A stretch of 64,000 nucleotides of DNA from contig NZ_JAJEWQ010000007.1 in NCBI RefSeq assembly GCF_020687805.1, positions 137,151-201,150 on the forward strand, in the 5' to 3' direction. The notes under the pieces were generated by a model. The model was not told the DNA's origin, did no database searches, and was given only the letters and a program-made list of their open reading frames with translations. Below, piece by piece: positions 8,036-18,076 of the stretch. The position numbers and the translations under genes were made by a program. The DNA comes from Planctobacterium marinum. Its GTDB lineage: Bacteria; Pseudomonadota; Gammaproteobacteria; Enterobacterales; Alteromonadaceae. Numbering within the stretch: position 1 is the first letter of the stretch; each line of letters opens with the position of its first letter.

Positions 8036-8067
8036 AATATAAGGGATTAATTGGATTTTGTTTTTAA
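8036..8067 (-). promoter_or_regulatory. csrB: Putative promoter of the CsrB-like RNA
   Basis: On the minus strand TATATT at 8041-8036 is a good -10 element; the -35 region around 8059-8067 (TTAAAA/AAAACA) is poor. A weak -35 would fit a promoter that needs an activator such as GacA/UvrY bound upstream. Confidence 0.5.
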
Positions 8068-8184
8068 CGCAATAGCTTATTTCATGACAATTTGGTGACA
8101 TAAATCCACATTTCAAAATGAAAAGTACTTATAAAACAGTGGTATAGGTGTTTTTGGTCAGATGCGGCGGCAGGAAACTGACCA

Positions 8185-8218
8185 ATATTTCTGACATGCA
8201 TGTAAGAAATATCGCACA
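8185..8218. promoter_or_regulatory. GacA/UvrY-like box within a 28-bp imperfect palindrome
   Basis: TGTAAGAAATATCGCACA (8201-8218) matches the GacA/UvrY/VarA upstream site TGTAAG-nnATnn-CTTACA at the whole first half, the central AT and 4 of 6 bases of the second half. It overlaps a palindrome at 8185-8212 whose two 14-bp arms differ at one pair only. The site lies about 170-180 bp upstream of the proposed csrB start, the distance known for csrB and rsmZ. Confidence 0.55.
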
Positions 8219-8425
8219 AGAAAAAGAGCGAATATCTCAACTTGCCTAAACGGGATAATGTCAGGCTGCGTCTCTCCGGTCACTTTATCGCCAAAATCGC
8301 TGTTATTTCAGGTGGATAGCTTTTCACATCTGCAGGGTAAAGGGTATTTGTCGTGGGTGATAATTGAGCGCTGAGGTTTTCTCGGGCATTATCAGCGTTA
8401 ATTCTGTTTACTGCTGTGAATAATA

Positions 8426-8779
8426 ATGAATACGATATCCTGGTTTGATCTTCCGGTACTGGATCTGCAACGTGCAATGGCCTTCTATTCCACTCTTCTG
8501 GAAACCGACATAACGGAAGAGTTTCCCGGTGTAGCGGTTTTTTCTCATACGGAGAATGACGTGTCGGGCTGTCTTTGTCTGAGTACAGAGCACCAGCCAT
8601 CACGGGATGGGGCATTGTTATACTTCAATGTTGCAGGAAGACTGGATAGTGCTGTCGCGCTTGTTGAGGATCTCGGTGGCCAAATTGAACAGGCAGCGCA
8701 TGACATTGGTCCGTTTGGACGACGGGCTATTGTGCTGGACTCTGAAGGTAATCGCATTGCGCTGTATTCAGCACAATAA
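8426..8779 (+). CDS. VOC (glyoxalase/bleomycin-resistance) superfamily protein
   Basis: A 117-residue single VOC module: MNTISWFDLPVLDLQRAMAFY opens with the beta strand and helix typical of the family (F-D-x-P-V-x-D-x-x-R-A-x-x-F-Y), and it ends with a G-N-R-I-A-L-Y strand after D-S-E-G. Such proteins are metal-dependent lyases, dioxygenases or binding proteins; the substrate cannot be told. It is alone, convergent with the S1/P1 nuclease gene, and lies 208 bp beyond the GacA-like box. Confidence 0.82.
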   Translation: MNTISWFDLPVLDLQRAMAFYSTLLETDITEEFPGVAVFSHTENDVSGCLCLSTEHQPSRDGALLYFNVAGRLDSAVALVEDLGGQIEQAAHDIGPFGRRAIVLDSEGNRIALYSAQ

Positions 8780-8794
8780 CGTCACCATAGATGC

Positions 8795-8818
8795 AAAAGC
8801 GGCAGTTAAACCTGCCGC
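8795..8818 (-). terminator. Intrinsic terminator of the mpl-ubiX-nuclease unit
   Basis: GCGGCAG (8799-8805) pairs with CTGCCGC (8812-8818); on the minus strand the stem is followed by TTTTG. It lies between the convergent VOC and nuclease genes. Confidence 0.65.
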
Positions 8819-8841
8819 AGATGCGCTGTTTTTTGCTTGTC

Positions 8842-9627
8842 CTATTTGGCAAAAATTTCGTTGAAATACAATGCCATTCTGACACCGGCCTGTTTCAGGC
8901 GTGTTTTTATCGTTGGCATATGCTCGTATTTGTAATCCCAGGATAATTTAGTATCGGCTTCAGGATATATTTCCATGCGGATTTTTTGGCTTTCTGCCAT
9001 CCACACCAATGGGTCTGTGTGCTGCCAGTTTTGTAACTCGTCATCAGTAATGGCCGCCTGTAACCATTGGGCAAACTCGCTGTAAGACAATTCTTCTTTA
9101 TTGATCAGGCCGGAATCCCAGACGCGGTGCAAATTACTGGATTCCCAGTAAAATTCCACCTTGTGATCATTGCCGCCTTTGTCGGTGCCATTGCCCACAT
9201 GCAGTGGCTGGTGCAAGTCACCAATCAGATGCACGATAAAACGCACGGCCCGCTGTTTTTCGGCCTTGCTGGCTTTGGGGTTTTGCAGATCTTTTTTGAA
9301 GGCTAACAATGCGGTATAAGCATCTCCTTCCTCTGGTGCGCCCACTTCTTCATAACTTTTGCCGTCTGGCACGGTCACGTAGTGCCAGGGGGGCGTTGTT
9401 TTCTTCCAGTATTCGTCCGGATCAGAGCGCATTTCATCTGGCCAGGTTGACGCCTGAGCCAGGGTTTCAACACCCATTATGTTGCTCAGCTGCTGTTTCG
9501 CTTCGGGGGTCAAATAATGCTCTGCTATGGCGCCGGTTATGCGATGACCGTTGGCACCAAAGGCATTTGCCTGCGAATGGATAAAGGCGCAACCTGCGAC
9601 GAGTAAAGTAAGGGCTAATTTCTTCAT
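8842..9627 (-). CDS. Secreted S1/P1-type zinc nuclease
   Basis: 261 residues with a clear signal peptide (MKKLALTLLVAGCAFIHSQANA). The mature start FGANGHRITG matches the S1/P1 N-terminus, though the family's zinc-binding N-terminal Trp is replaced by Phe. Further zinc ligands are visible in HYVTVPDG, IGDLHQPLHVG (H-x-x-x-D... D-x-H-Q-P-L-H) and NLHRVWDSG (H-x-x-x-D). The family degrades single-stranded DNA and RNA and removes 3' phosphates, outside the cytoplasm. The gene starts 31 bp after ubiX on the same strand. Confidence 0.92.
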   Translation of the reverse strand: MKKLALTLLVAGCAFIHSQANAFGANGHRITGAIAEHYLTPEAKQQLSNIMGVETLAQASTWPDEMRSDPDEYWKKTTPPWHYVTVPDGKSYEEVGAPEEGDAYTALLAFKKDLQNPKASKAEKQRAVRFIVHLIGDLHQPLHVGNGTDKGGNDHKVEFYWESSNLHRVWDSGLINKEELSYSEFAQWLQAAITDDELQNWQHTDPLVWMAESQKIRMEIYPEADTKLSWDYKYEHMPTIKTRLKQAGVRMALYFNEIFAK

Positions 9628-9658
9628 AGTGTTCTCTGAGTTCTAATCAAAAGTAGTG

Positions 9659-10279
9659 TTAAGCTTGTGGTTTGTAACCCCAGCGCTGCATCAGCGAATT
9701 GTCGATGGCTACATGGTCCAGTATCCGGGCAACCACGAAATCCACCAGATCATCTATGCTCCGGGGTTCGTGATAAAAGCCCGGCGCGGCGGGCATAATA
9801 GTGACGCCAAGGTTACTCAGAGTCAGCATGTTCTGCAGGTGGATGCTGGACAATGGCATTTCTCTGACCAGCAGTATAAGTTGTCCTTTTTCTTTGATAA
9901 CTACATCTGCTGCGCGCTCAATCAGGGTGTTACTGGCACCGGTCGCTACAGAGGATAAGGTGCTGGTGGAGCAAGGGCAGATGATCATGGTTTTCGGAGC
10001 CGCTGAACCTGATGCTACCGGAGAAAACCATTCTTCTTTGCCATAACAGCGGATCTGTTCCGGTTTGGCCTGGCAATACTCAATAAAAAAAGCACTTTGC
10101 TTATCCGGGGAGCCGGGCAGGGTCAGTTTTTCTTCAGTGGCAAACACCACTTTTGCGGCACCCGAAACTAACAGGTGAATCTGAAAATTTGCTTCAACCA
10201 GGCATTGCAACAGCTTCAGGCTGTAGGGGGCACCGGATGCACCGGTGATGGCCAGTGTGATTTGTTTGTGGAACGCCAT
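9659..10279 (-). CDS. ubiX: Flavin prenyltransferase UbiX
   Basis: 206 residues opening [18 protein letters not shown], the G-A-S-G-A FMN-binding loop of UbiX/Pad1 proteins, with [25 protein letters not shown] and [16 protein letters not shown], the prenyl-phosphate and FMN-site regions (R-E-x-P-L). It prenylates FMN to make the cofactor of UbiD decarboxylases used in ubiquinone synthesis. It starts 7 bp after mpl, so the two are co-transcribed. Confidence 0.95.
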   Translation of the reverse strand: MAFHKQITLAITGASGAPYSLKLLQCLVEANFQIHLLVSGAAKVVFATEEKLTLPGSPDKQSAFFIEYCQAKPEQIRCYGKEEWFSPVASGSAAPKTMIICPCSTSTLSSVATGASNTLIERAADVVIKEKGQLILLVREMPLSSIHLQNMLTLSNLGVTIMPAAPGFYHEPRSIDDLVDFVVARILDHVAIDNSLMQRWGYKPQA

Positions 10280-10286
10280 AGTAACC

Positions 10287-11636
10287 CTATTTATGTTGCA
10301 AATTAGCTAATAGCTTGTCGTGAATACCACCAAAGCCGCCATTACTCATCACTAACAGGTGGTCGCCAACATCGGCGCTCTCACTAATATGGCTGATCAT
10401 CGCTGCCAGATCATCAAAAATGTGGATGGGCTTGTGGCTTTCAACGGCAAATTCCGTCAGTTGCCAGCTGATATTCTCCGGTTGTAACAGATAAATTTCA
10501 TCGGCACCCTGCAAAGACTGGATTAATTCGCTTTTGTGAATACCCATTTTCATGGTGTTAGAGCGGGGCTCTAAAATCGCTAAAATTCGTTCTTTGCCGA
10601 CGTTCGCGCGCAAACCGGCAAGCGTGGTTTCTATCGCTGTGGGGTGGTGTGCAAAATCATCGTAAACTTTAATGCCACTGGCTTCGCCTTTTAATTCCAT
10701 GCGGCGTTTCACATTTTTAAAGCTGGCCAATGCTTCTGCAGAGGTGTCTGGCGTCACTCCTACGTTTCGGGCGGCGGCGATGGTCATCAGGGCGTTGTGC
10801 ACATTGTGATTGCCAATCAAAGACCAATTCACCGTGGCGACTTTCTCCTGTCGGAACAACACTTCAAATTTACTGCCATCCGCTGACAGTAAATTCGCCT
10901 GCCAGTCGTCCCCTATGGTTTGTTGTTCGGTCCAGCATCCCATGTCCAGTGTGGTTTCGATTGCCGGTACCTGACTGGGTTTCAGGATCAGGCCATTTCC
11001 TGGGATCATGCGGATCAAATGATGAAACTGTTTTTGAATGGCCGCCAGATCTTCGAAGATATCAGCGTGATCAAATTCCAGATTGTTAAAAATAAGGGTG
11101 TTCGGGCGGTAATGCACAAATTTACTGCGCTTATCAAAAAACGCGGTGTCGTATTCATCGGCTTCAATGACGAAAAACGCGGAATCTCCCGCCCGGGCGG
11201 AAATGGCAAAGTTCTCAGGTACTCCGCCAATCAAAAAGCCCGGTTGCATTCCGGCATATTCCAGCACCCAGGCCAACATACTGGCGGTGCTGGTTTTACC
11301 GTGGGTTCCGGCTACTGCCAGCACCCACTTGTCTTTTAACAGGTTTTCCAGCAGCCATTGTGGCCCACTGGTGTAGGGAATTTTTCGCGCTAACACCGCC
11401 TCCACAGCTGGATTGCCACGAGACATGGCGTTTCCGATAATCACTATATCTGGCAAGGGGTCTAACTGCTCCGGATCATAGCCTGTAGTCAGCCCGATAC
11501 CGAGCTTTTCCAGTTGCGTACTCATCGGTGGATAAACGTTTTTATCCGATCCGGTTACCTTGTGGCCTAATGCGCTGGCAAGCGCGGCAATGCCTCCCAT
11601 AAAGGTGCCGCAAATACCAAGAATGTGAATGTGCAT
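10287..11636 (-). CDS. mpl: UDP-N-acetylmuramate:L-Ala-gamma-D-Glu-meso-DAP ligase Mpl
   Basis: 449 residues of the Mur ligase family. The N-terminal domain has [17 protein letters not shown], the central domain [19 protein letters not shown] (ATP-binding G-x-x-G-K-T/S), and the C-terminal domain [15 protein letters not shown] with the D-D-F-A-H-H-P-T motif. Mpl reattaches the recycled tripeptide to UDP-MurNAc in peptidoglycan recycling, in the cytoplasm. First gene of the unit with ubiX and the nuclease; the 213-bp gap to divergent fbp carries the promoters of both. Confidence 0.95.
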   Translation of the reverse strand: MHIHILGICGTFMGGIAALASALGHKVTGSDKNVYPPMSTQLEKLGIGLTTGYDPEQLDPLPDIVIIGNAMSRGNPAVEAVLARKIPYTSGPQWLLENLLKDKWVLAVAGTHGKTSTASMLAWVLEYAGMQPGFLIGGVPENFAISARAGDSAFFVIEADEYDTAFFDKRSKFVHYRPNTLIFNNLEFDHADIFEDLAAIQKQFHHLIRMIPGNGLILKPSQVPAIETTLDMGCWTEQQTIGDDWQANLLSADGSKFEVLFRQEKVATVNWSLIGNHNVHNALMTIAAARNVGVTPDTSAEALASFKNVKRRMELKGEASGIKVYDDFAHHPTAIETTLAGLRANVGKERILAILEPRSNTMKMGIHKSELIQSLQGADEIYLLQPENISWQLTEFAVESHKPIHIFDDLAAMISHISESADVGDHLLVMSNGGFGGIHDKLLANLQHK

Positions 11637-11849
11637 GAAGTTTTTTGCTGACTAAATTGACTAAAGACCGGCAAAGACTATCAGAGCCTCAGCTGTGGGT
11701 AAAACGCAAATCTTTGCAAATGATGACATCAATTGCCGTTGCGGGATGTGTTATTGAGCAAATTGTTTTATCATTGAGCGCCATATAATAAAAACAATAT
11801 AAAACGGCAGCATTTCACACTGACACACTACGCATAGGTATCCCAATAG

Positions 11850-12824
11850 ATGAAACGATTAAATTCGCAGCTCCAGGAAGACGGCGCACCCCTTGAACTT
11901 ATCCTGTTACTTCGTACGTTACTCGCCGGTTGCAAGGAAATCTCTTTCCGTGTCAGCCAGGGCGCTTTAGCCGGCGTTTTAGGCTCCACGTTGAGTGACA
12001 ACGTTCAGGGTGAAAGGCAAAAGAAGCTGGATGTAATCTCCAATCAAATCCTGAAAGACATTCTGAGTGAATCAGGATACGTAAAAGCCATTTCTTCAGA
12101 AGAAGAAGACGAGGTGGTTGCCTGTCATCCGGAAGGTAAATATCTGGTGAGCTTTGATCCACTGGATGGTTCTTCTAATACCGACATTAACAGCCTGATT
12201 GGTACTATCTTTTCAATTTTCCATGCACCGCAGTGGATGGAAGCTGACGATCCTTCTGCGTTTTTGCAACCTGGCACACAGATGGTAGCCGCGGGTTACG
12301 TGTTGTATGGTCCGTCAACAATGCTGACCCTGACAACCGGGCGCGGCACCCATATCTATACGCTGGATAAAACTCACGGCGGCTTTCTGCTCACCAAAGG
12401 TAACGTGCAGGTGCCGCAGGACACTTCTGAATTTGCTATTAATATGTCTAACCAGCGTCATTGGGAACCAGCAATGCAGTCCTATATTGCTGATCTTTTG
12501 GCTGGAGATACAGGTCCACGGGGTAAAAACTACAATATGCGTTGGGTGGCCGCGATGGTGGGGGATATTCACCGTTTATTGTGTCGTGGTGGCCTGTTTG
12601 CTTACCCCTTTGATCACCGCGACCCCACAAAGCCCGGCAAATTGCGTCTGATGTATGAAGCAAATCCGATGGCGTTTCTGATGGAGCAGGCTGGCGGAAT
12701 GGCCTCTACCGGAGAGCAACGCATCATGGAAATCATGCCGACTGATATCCATGAGAGAGTGCCGGTGATTATGGGCTCAGCCAATGAGGTTGAAGCTTGC
12801 CTGGACTATCACAAACAGGACTAA
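11850..12824 (+). CDS. fbp: Fructose-1,6-bisphosphatase class I
   Basis: 324 residues with SEEEDEV (Glu84-86) and [11 protein letters not shown] (Asp103, Asp106), the metal-binding motifs of class I FBPase, and the C-terminal [15 protein letters not shown] motif, which binds the sugar phosphate. It hydrolyses fructose 1,6-bisphosphate in gluconeogenesis. Monocistronic with a hairpin at 12851-12870; divergent from mpl. Confidence 0.96.
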   Translation: MKRLNSQLQEDGAPLELILLLRTLLAGCKEISFRVSQGALAGVLGSTLSDNVQGERQKKLDVISNQILKDILSESGYVKAISSEEEDEVVACHPEGKYLVSFDPLDGSSNTDINSLIGTIFSIFHAPQWMEADDPSAFLQPGTQMVAAGYVLYGPSTMLTLTTGRGTHIYTLDKTHGGFLLTKGNVQVPQDTSEFAINMSNQRHWEPAMQSYIADLLAGDTGPRGKNYNMRWVAAMVGDIHRLLCRGGLFAYPFDHRDPTKPGKLRLMYEANPMAFLMEQAGGMASTGEQRIMEIMPTDIHERVPVIMGSANEVEACLDYHKQD

Positions 12825-12850
12825 TTCAGCCCGCAACAGCAACATTGTGC

Positions 12851-12872
12851 AGGAGGCAGCAGTGCCTCCTTT
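12851..12872 (+). terminator. Hairpin after fbp
   Basis: AGGAGGCA (12851-12858), loop GCAG, TGCCTCCT (12863-12870), then only TTCATCTGCTT. Stable stem, poor T tract. Confidence 0.55.
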
Positions 12873-12989
12873 CATCTGCTTCTGCAATATCGCCAATTGG
12901 CATAACTTTTTACTTGTCATAGCGAATTTAACTCCAATATCATCAGTGTCTATTTTCTCTATTATCTTGCTCGTCTAAAGAGGACACTC

Positions 12990-14105
12990 ATGAAACCCAG
13001 CGTAAAGCCGCAAAACCCCAATTTTTCTTCTGGTCCCTGTTCAAAACGTCCTGGTTATGACGTAAATCAATTGGATATCAGCACCCTGGGCCGATCCCAC
13101 CGGGCCGACATAGGCAAAAACGCACTGGGCAAAGCGTGTTCCCAAACCGCGGAATTGTTAGGTTTGCCTGAGGGCTACCGGGTCGGCGTGGTACCTGCTT
13201 CGGATACCGGCGCGGTAGAGATGGCGCTATGGTCTTTGTTAGGAGCCAGAGGTCTGGATATTCTGGCCTGGGAATCATTTGGTTCTGGTTGGATTACCGA
13301 TGTCACCAAACAACTGAAGTTGCAAGATGTGCGTCGTTTCGAAGCCGACTACGGTGATTTACCCGATTTAACCCAGGTAGACTTCAGCCGCGATGTAGTG
13401 TTTACCTGGAATGGCACTACGTCTGGCGTGCGCGTACCGGATGGCGACTGGATCGCCGACGATCGTGAAGGATTAACCATATGCGATGCCACTTCCGCTG
13501 TTTTTGCTATGGATATGCCCTGGCAAAAGCTGGATGTGGTGACCTACTCATGGCAGAAAGTACTGGGTGGTGAAGGCGCGCATGGCATGTTAATTCTGAG
13601 CCCCAGAGCGGTAGAGCGGCTGGAATCTTATACGCCGCCCTGGCCATTGCCAAAAATATTCCGTTTAACCAAAGCCGGCAAGTTAATTGAAGGCGTGTTT
13701 AAAGGGGCCACCATCAATACCCCGTCTATGCTGTGTGTGGCTGATTATCTGGATGCACTGAACTGGGTAGAGCGTATCGGTGGGGTTTCGCAAACCATTG
13801 CCCGGTGTAATGCCAATCTTGAAGTGGTTAAACACTTTGTTGAATCCCGCGAGTGGATTTCCTTCCTGGCCAACGATCCGGCCACGTTGAGTTCTACCAG
13901 TGTTTGTCTGACATTATCTGTGACTGAAGAGCAGGTAAAAAATATGGTGAAATTGTTGGAGCAGGAAGCGGTCGCCTTTGATATTGGTGCCTATCGCGAC
14001 GCGCCAGCTGGTCTGCGTATCTGGTGCGGCGCCACCGTAGAAAGCAGCGATCTGGTTGCGTTGATGCCCTGGCTGGACTGGGCTTACGAGCAGGTCACCG
14101 CATAA
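12990..14105 (+). CDS. serC: Phosphoserine aminotransferase (SerC, 371-residue type)
   Basis: A PLP enzyme of fold type I with [12 protein letters not shown] and GRSHRA near the N-terminus and [15 protein letters not shown], where Lys190 should form the internal aldimine. This corresponds to the serC subgroup common in alphaproteobacteria rather than the E. coli type. It converts 3-phosphohydroxypyruvate and glutamate into phosphoserine. AGAGGACACTC precedes the ATG. serA follows after 30 bp, so the two consecutive steps of serine synthesis are co-transcribed. Confidence 0.93.
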   Translation: MKPSVKPQNPNFSSGPCSKRPGYDVNQLDISTLGRSHRADIGKNALGKACSQTAELLGLPEGYRVGVVPASDTGAVEMALWSLLGARGLDILAWESFGSGWITDVTKQLKLQDVRRFEADYGDLPDLTQVDFSRDVVFTWNGTTSGVRVPDGDWIADDREGLTICDATSAVFAMDMPWQKLDVVTYSWQKVLGGEGAHGMLILSPRAVERLESYTPPWPLPKIFRLTKAGKLIEGVFKGATINTPSMLCVADYLDALNWVERIGGVSQTIARCNANLEVVKHFVESREWISFLANDPATLSSTSVCLTLSVTEEQVKNMVKLLEQEAVAFDIGAYRDAPAGLRIWCGATVESSDLVALMPWLDWAYEQVTA

Positions 14106-14135
14106 GTACAATAATCGATATCAGGAGGCAATATC

Positions 14136-15320
14136 ATGTTTAAAATCCGAACGTATAATCGTATTTCAGTCAATGGCCTGGAGCGGTTTTCCAGAGAAAA
14201 ATACGAAGTGGGCAGTGATATTGCGCATCCTGATGCTATGTTATTGCGCTCCCATAAATTGCATGACGAAGCGCTGCCCGGCACGCTTAAGGCCATCGCC
14301 CGCGCGGGGGCCGGAGTAAACAATGTGCCGGTACAGCAATGTAACGAGCAGGGCATTGTTGTCTTCAATACGCCAGGAGCCAATGCCAACGCCGTAAAAG
14401 AGCTGGTTATGTGTGCGTTACTGTTGGGCTCCAGAGGGATTTCTGGTGGTATGAACTACGTACAAACTCTGACCCACATTCATGATGCCGGGGAAATGAG
14501 TGCCTTGCTGGAGCAGGAAAAAAAGAATTTCGCCGGAAACGAACTTTACGGTAAAAAACTGGGGGTTATTGGCTTAGGTGCCATCGGCTCTATGGTGGCG
14601 GAAACCGCACTGGCCCTGGGTATGGAAGTATTGGGATTCGACCCCGCGCTTTCCGTGGAAGCGGCCTGGCGTCTACCCAATCAGGTGCAGCGCATGGAAA
14701 ACATGCAAAGTCTGCTGAGTAAGTCTGACTACATCAGTTTGCATGTACCGGCCATTCCGGCCACACATCATATGCTCAACGCTGATACCCTGTCATACGT
14801 TAAACCCGGTGCGGTATTGCTCAACTTTGCCCGTGACGCCATTGTAGATGCGCATGCCATTGTTGCCAGCCTGGATAGTGAACGGGGCTTATCGCAATAC
14901 ATTTGTGACTTTCCTGAGCCATGTTTGCTGGGACGCAATGACGTCCTGGCGATGCCGCACATCGGTGCCAGCACCAAAGAAGCTGAAGAAAATTGTGCCG
15001 TTATGGCCGCCAATCAACTGATTGATTTTCTGGAAAACGGCAATATCAAAAACTCGGTTAATTTCCCGGTAATAGCGATGGAGCGGGACCCAGGCACGGT
15101 ACGCATTACCTTTGCGAACAGCAATGTTTCCGGGGTTTTAGGCCATGTATTAAGCGTGCTGGCAGACCATGAAGTCAATGTTGCCGACATGGTAAACAAA
15201 AGCCGGGGTGAGCTGGCCTATAACATCATCGATGTGGAAGATACGCCCAGTGACGCCGTCGTTTCGGCCATTCAGGCGGTAGAACATGTGGTTAGTGTAC
15301 GGGTATTGCCGGGGAATTGA
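14136..15320 (+). CDS. serA: D-3-phosphoglycerate dehydrogenase SerA (short, one ACT domain)
   Basis: 394 residues: catalytic domain, NAD-binding motif GLGAIGSMVAE from residue 147, NFARDAIVD with catalytic Arg233, and PHIGAST with catalytic His275 acting with the acidic residue in DFPEP. Residues about 315-394 form an ACT domain (VRITFANSNVSGVLGHVLSV), the expected serine-feedback site. Makes 3-phosphohydroxypyruvate for SerC, encoded just upstream. AGGAGG at 14123-14128 is a strong ribosome site. Confidence 0.95.
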   Translation: MFKIRTYNRISVNGLERFSREKYEVGSDIAHPDAMLLRSHKLHDEALPGTLKAIARAGAGVNNVPVQQCNEQGIVVFNTPGANANAVKELVMCALLLGSRGISGGMNYVQTLTHIHDAGEMSALLEQEKKNFAGNELYGKKLGVIGLGAIGSMVAETALALGMEVLGFDPALSVEAAWRLPNQVQRMENMQSLLSKSDYISLHVPAIPATHHMLNADTLSYVKPGAVLLNFARDAIVDAHAIVASLDSERGLSQYICDFPEPCLLGRNDVLAMPHIGASTKEAEENCAVMAANQLIDFLENGNIKNSVNFPVIAMERDPGTVRITFANSNVSGVLGHVLSVLADHEVNVADMVNKSRGELAYNIIDVEDTPSDAVVSAIQAVEHVVSVRVLPGN

Positions 15321-15350
15321 ACAGAACGATTGATTGGTTGCACCTGAAAT

Positions 15351-15375
15351 TGGGCGAGTTTACCCGCCCATTTTC
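15351..15375 (+). terminator. Weak hairpin after serA
   Basis: TGGGCG (15351-15356) pairs with CGCCCA (15365-15370), followed by TTTTCG. Short but well placed. Confidence 0.5.
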
Positions 15376-15548
15376 GATTCATGTTATCCGCTTTTTTGCG
15401 GGGAGCACCTAAATCGCTCAGCAGCACAGAATCCCAGGTGCGCCGCCACGCAAATTGCCATCAGTAAGGCGCTGTCCTGGATACCGAAAGCCACGATATT
15501 GCACTGATCTGCGCAAGAGCAAGCCAGCCTGAAAGCAAAACACAAACA

Positions 15549-15576
15549 AAAAAACTGTACCGAAGTACAGTTTTTT
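15549..15576 (-). terminator. Intrinsic terminator of hppA
   Basis: AAAAAACTGTAC, loop CGAA, GTACAGTTTTTT: a perfect 12-bp stem with A/T flanks, 23 bp after the end of the minus-strand hppA. The interval 15376-15548 between the two terminators shows no gene. Confidence 0.85.
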
Positions 15577-15598
15577 GAAGGTGAAATGACGTTGACTG

Positions 15599-17590
15599 TT
15601 ACAACAGCGGGGCGATTACCAGACTGACAATGGCCATCACGTTGATCAGTATGTTCATGGACGGTCCGGAGGTATCCTTAAAGGGATCACCGACGGTGTC
15701 ACCCACCACAGTGGCTGCGTGCACTTCGGAACCTTTGCCACCATAGTTACCTTTTTCAACGTATTTTTTGGCATTATCCCAGGCACCACCCGCATTTGCC
15801 ATCATCAGCGCCAGTAACACACAGCCCAACAATGCGCCACCTAACATGCCGCCCAGGGCGTGAGCGCCTAGCCCAAAACCGACAAGTGGTGGCACTGCCA
15901 CAGCGATTACACCGGGTAATATCATTTTTTGTAGCGCAGCTTTGGTGGCGATATCCACACAGCGGCCCGTGTCTGGTTCGGCTTTACCCTCCATCAGGCC
16001 GGGAATTTCTTTAAACTGGCGTCGAATTTCCTGGATCATGTCAAAAGCCGCATCACCTACTGCTGTCATGGTAATGGAGGCGATCAGGAAGGGTAAAATT
16101 CCCCCGATAAACAGACCAACAAGAACCATTGGTTCCCCTAAATGCAATACAAACTCGCCTTTAAGAGACAGGGTTTCTACAAAGGCTGCGATAATGGCCA
16201 GTGCGGCTAATGCTGCGGCGCCAATGGCAAAGCCCTTACCAATGGCGGCAGTGGTGTTACCCAGTTCGTCCAGAGAATCGGTGATTTTACGGGTTTCTTC
16301 TCCCAGACCACCCATTTCAGCAATGCCGCCGGCGTTATCTGCTACTGGCCCATAGGCATCAATGGCCATTGTTATCCCGACTGTGGCTAACATACCCACA
16401 GCCGCGATGCCTACACCGTATAAACCTGACAAGGTGGTAGAGATATAAATGATGACGCAGATGGTCAGTACCGGAATCACCACAGATTGCATACCTACAG
16501 ATAAGCCGGTGATCATGACAGTAGCCGAGCCGGTTTCTCCGGATTTAGCGATTTTGCGTACCGGTGATGATGCGGTGTAATACTCGGTTACCAGGCCGAT
16601 AATAATGCCGCCAACGGCGCCAGTAATTACAGACCACCAAACATTGCTGCTGATACCGGCCTCTGAAATCACAAACCAGGCGGCGGCGATAAATATCAGG
16701 GCGGCTGACATGGTGCCCGCTCTTAGGGCCACATCAGGTTTACTGGCAGACATGGCTTTAACCAATAAAATGCCCAAAATGGAGCAGATTAAACCGGTGG
16801 ATGCCAGCGCCAACGGCAAAAACATTAAGGATTCGCGACTACCTAGCAGGCCCGCTGTCATGGTGGAAGCGATGGCAATAGTGGCAATCATAGAGCCGCA
16901 ATAGGATTCAAAGATATCAGAACCCATGCCGGCCACATCGCCTACGTTGTCACCCACGTTATCAGCGATAACACCGGGGTTTCGGGGATCATCTTCTGGA
17001 ATACCGGCTTCTACCTTACCTACTAAATCAGCACCCACATCGGCACTTTTGGTGAAGATACCGCCACCGACACGGGAGAACAGGGCAACAATAGAAGCCC
17101 CCATACCAAAGCCATGTATAGCGTGAGCGGACTCGGGATCACCGCCAAAATACAGGTATAAAAAGCCAAGGCCCAATAAGCCCATGGATGCAACACAGAG
17201 TCCCATAATCGAACCACCCATAAAGGCGATGGATAACGCCTGTGCCGGACCACTGTCATGCGCAGCCTGGGTAGTACGGACATTGGCTTTAGTGGCGGTA
17301 AACATACCGATGTAACCCGCCAAAGCAGAACACCCGGCACCTACTGCAAAAGCTAACGTAGTGTTGGTGCCGAGGGAGAAATATACCGCTATCATGACCA
17401 CAAGGGCAAAGATGAACAGCATCTTGTATTCACGATGCATAAACACCATGGCACCTAAGTGAATGGCATCGGCTATTTTGGCGATGGCCTCATTGGTGAC
17501 CGGATGTTTTTTGATAAGAATATAAATGACCAGCGCGAAGAGCAGACCGACCGCGCCCATAATTGGTGGTAGATATGTTAATTCTGCCAT
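15599..17590 (-). CDS. hppA: Membrane ion-pumping pyrophosphatase (K+-dependent type)
   Basis: 663 residues and about 16 membrane segments. [13 protein letters not shown] and [16 protein letters not shown] are the pyrophosphate/Mg-binding loops, and a third loop [10 protein letters not shown] is near the C-terminus. [14 protein letters not shown] has Ala at the position that is Lys in K+-independent enzymes, so it should belong to the K+-dependent class, which includes both H+ and Na+ pumps. It couples PPi hydrolysis to ion export across the inner membrane. Monocistronic, with its own terminator. Confidence 0.94.
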   Translation of the reverse strand: MAELTYLPPIMGAVGLLFALVIYILIKKHPVTNEAIAKIADAIHLGAMVFMHREYKMLFIFALVVMIAVYFSLGTNTTLAFAVGAGCSALAGYIGMFTATKANVRTTQAAHDSGPAQALSIAFMGGSIMGLCVASMGLLGLGFLYLYFGGDPESAHAIHGFGMGASIVALFSRVGGGIFTKSADVGADLVGKVEAGIPEDDPRNPGVIADNVGDNVGDVAGMGSDIFESYCGSMIATIAIASTMTAGLLGSRESLMFLPLALASTGLICSILGILLVKAMSASKPDVALRAGTMSAALIFIAAAWFVISEAGISSNVWWSVITGAVGGIIIGLVTEYYTASSPVRKIAKSGETGSATVMITGLSVGMQSVVIPVLTICVIIYISTTLSGLYGVGIAAVGMLATVGITMAIDAYGPVADNAGGIAEMGGLGEETRKITDSLDELGNTTAAIGKGFAIGAAALAALAIIAAFVETLSLKGEFVLHLGEPMVLVGLFIGGILPFLIASITMTAVGDAAFDMIQEIRRQFKEIPGLMEGKAEPDTGRCVDIATKAALQKMILPGVIAVAVPPLVGFGLGAHALGGMLGGALLGCVLLALMMANAGGAWDNAKKYVEKGNYGGKGSEVHAATVVGDTVGDPFKDTSGPSMNILINVMAIVSLVIAPLL

Positions 17591-18076
17591 GTGCTTTCCT
17601 TCTTGTTGTTATTTGACGCCCGATACTGCTCATCCTGAATTCGGGTTGCCATACCAAGCGCATGAGTATTTTGTTCTCAATGCGTCCCGCTTATTGTTTA
17701 AATTTCCTACAAGAAATCCCAGTGTGTGAGAATGTTAATTAAATGTAAAGATTTGTGGCTGAAAATTTCACCACTTTCAGATTAATGGTAGAACATAGGG
17801 GACTCGCTGCCAGTTTTTACAGCGCAAAACTGATCTTAGTGGTTTTCGTTGCTGTGGATTGCGGGATAAGTGCAACAAATGACTTTTGTCACATGCACAT
17901 TGGCAAGAATACTGTCAGAATAAAGTACAACAATGCAGTGTTGAGCGAGGCGTAATGCCAGGCGCTGTGATTAGTAAAGAATGTGTCAGGATCCTCATAG
18001 TTATTTACAAATCTTGAAGGACGCCTGACGTATCTTATTGGTATTATAACCATAGATTAAACAGGGTTATTTGGTT
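17591..18076. other. 486-bp divergent intergenic region, no gene supported
   Basis: Lies between hppA (-) and the RND operon (+), so it must hold both promoters. A 66-codon frame at 17755-17955 has no ribosome site or family features and I do not accept it. Close to the RND start, TATTAT within TTGGTATTATAACC (about 18037-18050) is a possible -10, with no clear -35. Confidence 0.5.

Noticed and set aside
7811..8116. 101-codon minus-strand frame, and the plus-strand frame 7722-7994
   Set aside because: Rich in Lys/Arg/Gly with no family features; the GGA repeats of the RNA create this composition. The RNA reading explains the bases better.
8280..8615. 111-codon minus-strand frame over the VOC gene start
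   Set aside because: Antisense to a clear VOC protein; no ribosome site.
17755..17955. 66-codon plus-strand frame upstream of the RND operon
   Set aside because: No ribosome site, no family features; region reads as promoter DNA.
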